A DNA stretch of 10,873 nt from a bacterium. GTDB taxonomy: Bacteria > Actinomycetota > Acidimicrobiia > Acidimicrobiales > CATQHL01. The stretch is taken from NCBI GenBank assembly GCA_028819945.1, contig JAPPKQ010000334.1, forward strand, positions 1 to 10,873. Reading direction: 5' to 3'. The position numbers and the translations under genes were made by a program. Of this stretch, positions 5,619 to 10,873 are shown piece by piece. The notes beneath the pieces were generated by a model, which was not told where the DNA came from, did no database searches, and saw nothing but the letters and a program-made list of their open reading frames with translations. Each line of letters starts with the position of its first letter. Within the stretch, counting starts at the first letter, position 1.

Positions 5619-6635
5619 ATGAAGGCGGTCGCCCATGCGCCTGCCCGCCGGCGGCTGGCGCGCCGCAACCAGCGGGGCGCGTTCGCCGCCGACTGGCTGC
5701 TGGTTATCGCTGCCGTCATGGGACTCGGCGGGCTGTCCGCCTACCTCGTGGAGGACTACGTCGAGTCCCTCACCCTGGAACGCTCCGCGGAGCAGCGCGA
5801 CCTCACCGCCTACCTCGACGACGGCCGCGTGCTCAACCTCGAGCACCGCACGGTCCGCCACGCCGCCGCGGCGGCCGCCGCCGTCGTCGAGGAGGCTCTG
5901 TCGGTCGATCCGGACGACCCGCGCTTCCCCCGCTGGTCCGACTGGACCGCCCACTTCGACGCCAAGTGCCGGCGCTTGGCGCTCAGCTACAGCGAGCTCG
6001 ACGGTTTCGCGGTCGCTTCGCTCTTCCTGCCGCCGCTGCGGCCGGAGAACAAACCCACCAAGGCGGAATACACGAGGGAGCCCTCCAGATCCCGAGAGCC
6101 GCTCACGGCCGCCGGCCTGGCCGACGCCGACTCCACCCCCTACGAGGGCGGCGCGACGGTCGCCGACCTCGCACTGCTGGCCAACCGGAAGAAGATCATG
6201 ACGGGGGTCAACCCCGACCGCAAGAGATTCGCAGGGCTCCAGTCGGCGCAAAACGCTGTGTTCAAGGGCGCCGTGGCCTGGTGCTTCCTTCCGCGGTCGG
6301 TGTCGGCGGTCACCGCCGGCGGTCAGCTGGACGAGGACAACCTGCGCGTGCAGGCCGCCCGGACCTACGCCGCAGGCGTCGGGATCTCCGCGCGGACCGA
6401 CGACCCGGAGAACCCGGGCGACAAGGCCCTGCCCGGCACCTGGCGCAACTGGGAGACCTACTGGGACGCCAAGTGCCGGAGAACCGCGGAGGTCTTCCGC
6501 GATTTGCGGGGCTTCACCGTGGACTCTCGGTTCGAGAAGCCTGGCGCCGTGCCCAGTCCGGACGATCTGATCAGCGATCGGAGCGGGCGCAAGTTCGCGG
6601 ACGTCACCGCTGTCTGCGAGGTCGTGGCGGCGTGA
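5619..6635 (+). CDS. Prepilin-like protein with duplicated paired-cysteine head domain
   Basis: Product of 338 residues, about twice the size of its relatives. I chose ATG 5619 because of the -10 box seven bases upstream; the open frame reaches back to 5529 but through the pyrG relic. Layout: basic leader 1-20 (ends RRNQRG), processing site G20/A-F-A-A-D25-W with Asp where Glu is usual, helix about 26-44, head domain 1 with WSDWTAHFDAKC (Cys117) and closing Cys222 (AVAWCF), then head domain 2 with WRNWETYWDAKC (Cys286) and closing Cys333 (AVCEV). These are its only four cysteines, which fits two disulfides outside the cell. Each domain has a V-x-x-x-F strand ending in Pro after the motif. Its GTGA overlap with the next gene implies coupled translation. 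Probably a filament subunit or tip protein; function is inferred. Confidence 0.8.
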   Translation: MKAVAHAPARRRLARRNQRGAFAADWLLVIAAVMGLGGLSAYLVEDYVESLTLERSAEQRDLTAYLDDGRVLNLEHRTVRHAAAAAAAVVEEALSVDPDDPRFPRWSDWTAHFDAKCRRLALSYSELDGFAVASLFLPPLRPENKPTKAEYTREPSRSREPLTAAGLADADSTPYEGGATVADLALLANRKKIMTGVNPDRKRFAGLQSAQNAVFKGAVAWCFLPRSVSAVTAGGQLDEDNLRVQAARTYAAGVGISARTDDPENPGDKALPGTWRNWETYWDAKCRRTAEVFRDLRGFTVDSRFEKPGAVPSPDDLISDRSGRKFADVTAVCEVVAA

Positions 6636-7237
6636 GTCCACCGGGGCGGGCGCCGGCGCCGCGGCGCCGGTCGCGCCGGCATGCGGGCCTGGCGACTCTC
6701 GAATGGCTGCTGGTGGTGTCGGTCTCGGCCCTGCTGGCCGCGCTGGTCATCGCCCACGTGCAGCGCAACGTGGACCGCGGCGTGACCCTGATCGCCGACG
6801 CCTCCGACGCCGGACTCGGCGCGCCGGGCAGCCTGGACCGGGCGCAGGCGCTGGCCGACGAGCTGGCCTACCGGGTGCAGGTGGCGTCCCTGCAGTACGA
6901 CCCCCGCGACTACCGCTTCCAGGACCCGTCGTTCTGGAGCGACCACTTCAGCACCCGTTGCCGGCGGATTCGGGAGATCTTCAGCGACATCGCCGCCGAG
7001 GACGTTCAGGTCACCGTCGAGACCGACTTCCGGTTCGGCGCGATTGAGATCGCGGGTCAGCGGATCAACCCCCGTGAGATCGGCGAGATCCCCTGGGTCT
7101 TCGGCGAGCAGGGCCACGACCCGGACCTTTTGAGACGAGGTGTCTTCGACCAATCGGAGCGAGGCCGGTATGTCCCTGCACAGACGGTCTGCCAGGTCTT
7201 CCTGAGCCATGGGGGATCGCGGACTCCGCCGCCATGA
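6632..7237 (+). CDS. Prepilin-like protein with paired-cysteine head
   Basis: Product of 201 residues from GTG 6632, which overlaps the upstream stop (GTGA 6632-6635); the frame is open further back, but only as a shadow of the 5619 gene. Basic leader 1-19, then a perfect type IV/Flp processing site G19/L-A-T-L-E24-W, helix about 25-42 (LLVVSVSALLAALVIAHV). The head has FWSDHFSTRC with Cys110 and a late Cys187 (QTVCQV); these are the only two cysteines. Between them the strand-like VQVTVETDF is followed by an insertion rich in charged residues (about 135-180). The C-terminus extends beyond the last Cys by 14 residues, more than in its relatives. Middle gene of the coupled trio. Confidence 0.8.
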   Translation: MSPPGRAPAPRRRSRRHAGLATLEWLLVVSVSALLAALVIAHVQRNVDRGVTLIADASDAGLGAPGSLDRAQALADELAYRVQVASLQYDPRDYRFQDPSFWSDHFSTRCRRIREIFSDIAAEDVQVTVETDFRFGAIEIAGQRINPREIGEIPWVFGEQGHDPDLLRRGVFDQSERGRYVPAQTVCQVFLSHGGSRTPPP

Positions 7238-7764
7238 CCCCCGGGGGCGGCTCGCCGTCGAGGCGGGGGCGCGGCGAGCGAGGCCTCGCCAGCCACGAGT
7301 GGCTGCTGCTGATCGCGGCGGCGGCATCCTTCACGGCGCTGGCGGTCTTCGTGCTGGCCGAGACCGTCGACGACGCCGTGGCGCGCGCAGGCGCCGACGA
7401 TCCGGCCAGCCGGGCGTCGGCCGAGCGCGACGCTGCGCTGGTGGAGAACGAGGCGGTCACCATCGTGCCGGCCGACTGGAAGATGCGGCTCTGGGGCGAG
7501 TGGGCGGATTACTACGCCCGGCGGTGCCGCAACGTCCAGAACGCCTACCGGGCCCACGGCTACACGGTGGTCACCGCCGTCGACACCGACCTGCCGCCGT
7601 TCAAGCCCCCGAGCGACAAGAGCGACGAGGATCGCATGATCAAGGTGATCCCGGGACCGCCGGAGGTGAGAGCCTTCGAAGTCGGCGTCGCCGAGGCGCT
7701 GGCCCACGCCGACCCTCTTCCTCCCGCCCGCGGCAAGCCGCAGGCGCGCTGCGAGATCGAATAG
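7234..7764 (+). CDS. Prepilin-like protein with paired-cysteine head
   Basis: Product of 176 residues from ATG 7234, overlapping the previous stop (ATGA 7234-7237). Arg/Gly-rich leader 1-17, perfect processing site G17/L-A-S-H-E22-W, helix about 23-41 (LLLIAAAASFTALAVFVLA). The head contains LWGEWADYYARRC with Cys98, then TVVTAVDTDLPPFKPP, and ends ARCEIE with Cys173, three residues from the C-terminus; no other cysteines. The helix segment is almost duplicated in the inverted relic at 5262-5375. Last gene of the trio; the palindromic repeat copy B about 30 bp downstream may end the transcript. Confidence 0.8.
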   Translation: MTPGGGSPSRRGRGERGLASHEWLLLIAAAASFTALAVFVLAETVDDAVARAGADDPASRASAERDAALVENEAVTIVPADWKMRLWGEWADYYARRCRNVQNAYRAHGYTVVTAVDTDLPPFKPPSDKSDEDRMIKVIPGPPEVRAFEVGVAEALAHADPLPPARGKPQARCEIE

Positions 7765-7795
7765 TGCCCTGAGCGATCCGGCGCACACTCTGCCC

Positions 7796-7857
7796 CGTCA
7801 TTCCGGCGAAGGCCTGCCCCGGACTCGATCCGGGGCCGGAATCCAGGCCCTGGCCAC
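7796..7857. repeat. Dispersed palindromic repeat, copy B
   Basis: A 62-bp copy of the element at 4641-4703. Here the inner arms are perfect: GCCCCGGA and TCCGGGGC around a CTCGA loop; the outer ATTCCGGC pairs with GCCGGAAT. It lies between two convergent prepilin-like genes, so besides being a mobile or REP-like repeat it could act as a two-way transcription stop, although no T-tract follows. Confidence 0.78.
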
Positions 7858-7873
7858 CCGACTGGCGATGCGG

Positions 7874-8356
7874 CTACGGATCCTCGATCTCGCATTTGAT
7901 CTGAGCGGGTTCGCCCGACGCCGTCGGCTTCGACTTGACTGCGGCTGCCAGCTCGGCGGCGGTCGGGGCCTGGACGCCGAGTCCGTAGGGCGCCTCGAAC
8001 TCAGCTTCGACCTCCACCGGGACGCTGCTGTAGAGGATCGCCAGCCGGCTGCAGCGGGCCGTGAAGTAGCGGTCCCACTCGCTCCAGGTCGCGAACGGTC
8101 CGCTGCCCGAGGTGTCGATGGTGCGGGCCTCCTGTTCGATCTGGCTTGCCGTGGCGACCGCGGCGCTGCGGTTGGTGGTGACACCGCCGCCGGTCTGCTC
8201 GGCGGTCTCGTCCACGAGCCCCGTGACGAGCACCACCGCCAGGGCGGCCAGTCCCGACACCGCCCCCACGATCATGAGCCACTCGAGCGTGGTCATGCCT
8301 CGGGTGTCCTGGAGTCGCCGCCGCGGCGGCCAGCTTCGCCCGCCGGGAGCCTTCAT
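7874..8356 (-). CDS. Prepilin-like protein with paired-cysteine head, close relative of the broken 4786 gene
   Basis: Product of 160 residues from ATG 8356 on the minus strand. The same frame is open to beyond 9900, but that part lies over the TadG-like and secreted-protein genes and has no pilin features, so it is a shadow. A GAGGAG is found about 14 bases before the ATG, rather far. Basic leader 1-20 ends TRG, then the perfect processing site G20/M-T-T-L-E25-W and helix LMIVGAVSGLAALAVVLV, nearly residue-for-residue that of the 4786 gene. The head has WSEWDRYFTARC with Cys102, VEVEAEFEAP, and KCEIEDP at the end with Cys155; only two cysteines. It is convergent with the trio and divergent from the TadG-like gene, so it has its own promoter in 8357-8482, which I could not pin down. 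Confidence 0.82.
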   Translation of the reverse strand: MKAPGGRSWPPRRRLQDTRGMTTLEWLMIVGAVSGLAALAVVLVTGLVDETAEQTGGGVTTNRSAAVATASQIEQEARTIDTSGSGPFATWSEWDRYFTARCSRLAILYSSVPVEVEAEFEAPYGLGVQAPTAAELAAAVKSKPTASGEPAQIKCEIEDP

Positions 8357-8448
8357 CTGATCATCACCCGCTCCTCGCGATCGGCCGGCTGTCACCTCAA
8401 TCCTGCCACCGACGAAGGCGGAAGAGACCCCGGGGCGGTGGGCGCGCC

Positions 8449-8475
8449 TTGACAGCGGGTGTGCGGCGTTAGGCT
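8449..8475 (+). promoter_or_regulatory. Leaderless sigma70-type promoter of the TadG-like gene
   Basis: A perfect -35 TTGACA at 8449-8454 is followed after 15 bases by TAGGCT at 8470-8475, then seven bases, then GTG 8483. The 15-base spacer is a little short; the -10 and its distance to the start codon match the 5606 box. This is the best promoter in the window and it decides the start codon of the downstream gene. Confidence 0.7.
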
Positions 8476-8482
8476 CCGGACG

Positions 8483-9208
8483 GTGCGCACAGAAGGTCGT
8501 CGTCGACGCGTCCCGCACCGCCTGAGGCGCGGTCAACGCGGCGGCGCCATCAGCCTCTGGGTGGTGCTGATGGTGCCGGTTCTGCTGGGGTTGGGGTTCG
8601 CGGCCTTGGCCGTCCCCCAGCGCATGGCCGCCGAGAACACCATGGCGAGCGCATCCTCGGACCTGGCCACCATGGCGGTGGTCTGGCGCGACACCACCGG
8701 CATCCTGCAGGGCCCCCTCGACGGCTTCCCGCCCGACTGCTTCAGCGACGACGCCGAGGCGGCGGCCGCCTGCCACGCCTTCTGGGGTGTGCTGGCCCGC
8801 GACCTCAACAGCCAGGGCATCGATATCTTCTCGGTCCGGGGGTTCTACAGCGACTCGTACTACACCTCGCCGGACGCCGCGCTGCGACCGCCGTGCCGCA
8901 TCTACGGAAGCACCCTGCTGCTCGACGCCAACCATGTCGCCGTCGCCGCCGACTGGTACGGCAACTGGGCCGCCCGGCAACTGTGGCCCGACGGCATCCG
9001 CATGGCCTCGGAGTCGGTGGGCCACTTGAACGTGCTGTTCGTCGAGACATCCGGCGCCCCGGCCACTCCCGAGGAGAAGGGGAACGAGTGCGGGGACCGG
9101 TTCGACATGGTCGACGACGACGGGGTGGCGCACTGGCTGTCGGAGCAACGACCCGAGGCGCGCCGGCTCTCGGAGTCGCTGGCGTTCCGCAACACCTTCG
9201 AGGGCTGA
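8483..9208 (+). CDS. TadE/TadG-like membrane-anchored pseudopilin-type protein
   Basis: Product of 241 residues from GTG 8483, chosen because a promoter -10 ends seven bases upstream; a start further up at 8459 would lie inside the promoter. The N-terminus is Arg-rich (1-19), followed by RGGAISLWVVLMVPVLLGLG and a hydrophobic helix to about 44, then AVPQRMAAENTMASASSDLA, the layout of TadE/TadG-family proteins of Tad (Flp) pilus systems, in which a helical stretch rich in Ala, Ser and small residues follows the single helix. The remaining 170 residues are soluble, with four cysteines (Cys86, Cys97 and two later) and several Trp/Tyr, and are expected to lie outside the membrane. It belongs in context with the prepilin-like genes upstream and the secreted protein downstream. 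Family assignment rests on the N-terminus only. Confidence 0.65.
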   Translation: MRTEGRRRRVPHRLRRGQRGGAISLWVVLMVPVLLGLGFAALAVPQRMAAENTMASASSDLATMAVVWRDTTGILQGPLDGFPPDCFSDDAEAAAACHAFWGVLARDLNSQGIDIFSVRGFYSDSYYTSPDAALRPPCRIYGSTLLLDANHVAVAADWYGNWAARQLWPDGIRMASESVGHLNVLFVETSGAPATPEEKGNECGDRFDMVDDDGVAHWLSEQRPEARRLSESLAFRNTFEG

Positions 9209-9274
9209 GGCCTGCGCCCGCAGCGCCCCTCGGCGCGCCTCTCCCCGCAGCGGTCCCCCCGGCGGGTTCGGGCC

Positions 9275-10873
9275 GTGCGGCTGCTGGTGGTCCCCGGGCT
9301 GCTGGCGGCGTCTCTGGCGCTGCCCCTCGTGGCGTCGAGCACCGCGCAGGCGCAGACGGTCACACCGGTCACGGTGACCACGTCGGTGTCGGTGAACCCG
9401 CGACCCGACCACGTCCGTCTCGGCTGGGTTCCCCAGGGGGACGGCCCCAGTCCCGAGTCGGACTTCTCGGTGCGCGACAACGATGAGGTCACCGTCGAAC
9501 GCTGCGCGGTGCGGCCCGACGGCACCGAGGACTGCGCGGTGCTGACCGCTTCCTGCGGCGCCGTGTTCGAGGACATGGAGGCCCTCTTCGAGATCCTCGA
9601 CGAACTGTCGGTGAAGCTTAAGGCCGGCTGGGAGTCCCAGGACGACGCCGGCGACGGGCTGCCGGCGGACTACCCGCTGCTTCCCGCGGCCGGCGACTAC
9701 AGCAGCATCGGCATGGCCCATTTCCTGCAGGCCGCCTGGGGGCTGCTGCCGCTGGAGTACATGTTCCTGGATTGGGACATGGCCTTCCCTCCCCCCAATC
9801 GGATCAACAGTCCGTCGACCCTGGCGACCACTCTCAATACCCGACTCGAGGGAACGGGTCGCTCCCGCTACCGCTACGAGGCGATCCTCCGACACCACAC
9901 GACGGGCGCCTGGAACGTCCGCACCAAGCACAGCGCCGATCGCCAGATCGCCGCCGGCGGCGCCGAGGCCACCGAGGTGGCGGCCTGGATCACCGGCAAC
10001 GAGGTCGGCGTGCCGGAGTTCCCGGTCTTCACCCTGGGCGCCCTGCTCCGCCCGGCGACGCTCGCCGTCCGCCCGACGCCCGACCCGTCGTCGAGTTTCA
10101 GTAAGGCGCTGGACCGGCTCACCGGATCCAGGTCGTTCGCGGACTGGAAGGCCGATCTGCAGAGCAAGCCGCTGAAGGAGGTGGCCGAGGCGCTGGGCGA
10201 CCGCCTCAGCGCCGAGGACAGCTCTCGGCTGGAAGCGGTGCCGGAGACGGACGAGGGCAGGGCCGTACTCGACGGCCTCAAGGAGAGGTTCAATGCGGCC
10301 GAGGGCCTAGCGGGGAAGCTGGCCGGCTCGCACCACTCCGACGCGCTGCCCTACCAGGTCCGCGCCGTGCTGGCCTACCTGAAGCTGATCATCGAGTCGC
10401 CCGATGACCGCGCCGGCGGCTTCGGCGGCGGCGCTCGCTCCTACGAGGGCATCCACCTGATGCCGTTCCACGTCCTCTTCGAGGCGCCCGAGTTGGTTCC
10501 GGGACTGCTGGAGCTGTTCGGGCGGACGCGCCCGGAGTACCGATCGGTCCGGGACGTCCGCTTCGGCGGCGCCGGCCCCGGCACCTTCTACGAGCAGCGC
10601 GCCGAGTCGCTGCTGGCGGACATGTTCGAGTACTGCGCCACGCAGTTGGTGCTCCACGACGAGCAGTACGTCCGCTGGGACGACCCTTACGCCGGAGGTT
10701 CCGCCGCGACCGGGCGCTACGCCAGCTTCGAGCTCGCACGCCAGGACCCCCTCACGTCCCGCACCGGCGCCTCCGGGGTCAGCCTCGATAGGTCCCCCGC
10801 CTCGCCGGCAACAGGCTCGATGCTGCGCCTGCGGGCGAGGGGGACCGAGCTCGGCGAGACGCGGCTGTGGTAC
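9275..10873 (+). CDS. Large secreted protein of unknown function (5' part, runs off the window)
   Basis: The frame is open from GTG 9275 to the last base, giving 533 residues without a stop. It is in the same frame as the preceding gene, and no other ATG, GTG or TTG lies between that stop and 9275, so the start is well fixed. Residues 1-26 form a clear Sec signal peptide (RLLVVPGLLAASLALPLVAS, cleavage expected after AQA26). The mature part begins with a Thr/Val-rich strand region (TVTPVTVTTSVSVNP), then a Cys-containing block (ERCAV, EDCAV, ASCGA), then mostly helical and charged sequence; a fourth Cys occurs in FEYCAT. No transmembrane segment or known domain is recognised in what is visible. 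Position after the TadG-like gene suggests an exported partner of the same surface apparatus, but this is inference. Confidence 0.75.
   Translation, partial: MRLLVVPGLLAASLALPLVASSTAQAQTVTPVTVTTSVSVNPRPDHVRLGWVPQGDGPSPESDFSVRDNDEVTVERCAVRPDGTEDCAVLTASCGAVFEDMEALFEILDELSVKLKAGWESQDDAGDGLPADYPLLPAAGDYSSIGMAHFLQAAWGLLPLEYMFLDWDMAFPPPNRINSPSTLATTLNTRLEGTGRSRYRYEAILRHHTTGAWNVRTKHSADRQIAAGGAEATEVAAWITGNEVGVPEFPVFTLGALLRPATLAVRPTPDPSSSFSKALDRLTGSRSFADWKADLQSKPLKEVAEALGDRLSAEDSSRLEAVPETDEGRAVLDGLKERFNAAEGLAGKLAGSHHSDALPYQVRAVLAYLKLIIESPDDRAGGFGGGARSYEGIHLMPFHVLFEAPELVPGLLELFGRTRPEYRSVRDVRFGGAGPGTFYEQRAESLLADMFEYCATQLVLHDEQYVRWDDPYAGGSAATGRYASFELARQDPLTSRTGASGVSLDRSPASPATGSMLRLRARGTELGETRLWY

Noticed and set aside
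5598..6641. Minus-strand open frame of several hundred codons opposite the 5619 gene
   Set aside because: Only its last 30 or so codons carry recognisable protein similarity (the pyrG relic); the rest is a shadow of the double-headed prepilin gene, whose motifs and cysteine pattern are conserved on the plus strand.
8357..9931. Long minus-strand open frame continuing upstream of the 8356 prepilin-like gene
   Set aside because: It lies over the TadG-like and secreted-protein genes, is rich in Arg, Gly, His and Pro as expected of a GC-rich shadow frame, and the pilin leader and processing site begin cleanly at ATG 8356.

Overview
The window is GC-rich throughout (my estimate is well above 65%), uses many GTG starts, packs genes with 4-bp overlaps (GTGA, ATGA) and shows TAnnnT -10 boxes ending 6-7 bases before a start codon, i.e. 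leaderless transcripts. This fits a high-GC actinobacterium; I would guess an Acidimicrobiia-like lineage, but the sequence contains no phylogenetic marker that settles it. There are no rRNA or tRNA genes, and no CRISPR array, insertion sequence or transposase that I can see.

Region 1 (1-4200, + strand) is an ABC importer operon: the end of a substrate-binding protein that looks like the branched-chain amino acid (type I) group, a second, lipoprotein binding protein of the NMT1/SsuA/TauA kind, two different inner-membrane permeases that probably form a heterodimer, and a SsuB/TauB-like ATPase with every catalytic motif. The substrate cannot be read from the sequence. A small membrane/coiled-coil gene built from six 21-bp repeats converges on the ATPase gene, and the two share a CTAG at their stop codons.

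Region 2 (4500-8480) is the unusual part. It holds five related prepilin-like genes: a frameshifted one at 4786-5246, a translationally coupled trio at 5619-7764, and one on the minus strand at 7874-8356. There is also the beginning of a sixth, stranded on the minus strand at 5262-5375. All have a short basic leader, a type IV/Flp-type prepilin processing site (G or A, then four residues, then E or D) followed by W and one hydrophobic helix. They then have a soluble domain with a shared W-x2-[HY]-[FYW]-x2-[RK]-C motif and a final Cys near the C-terminus, which suggests a disulfide-closed pilin head. The 5619 product carries this head domain twice. A shattered CTP synthase (pyrG) fragment lies just upstream of the trio, and two copies of a 62-63 bp palindromic repeat lie in this region.

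Region 3 (8483-10873, + strand) follows with a TadE/TadG-like membrane-anchored protein behind a textbook leaderless promoter, then a large secreted protein of unknown function that runs off the window. Together regions 2 and 3 look like the structural-subunit part of a Tad-like or type IV-like surface filament or secretion system; the motor, prepilin peptidase and secretin genes are not in this window.
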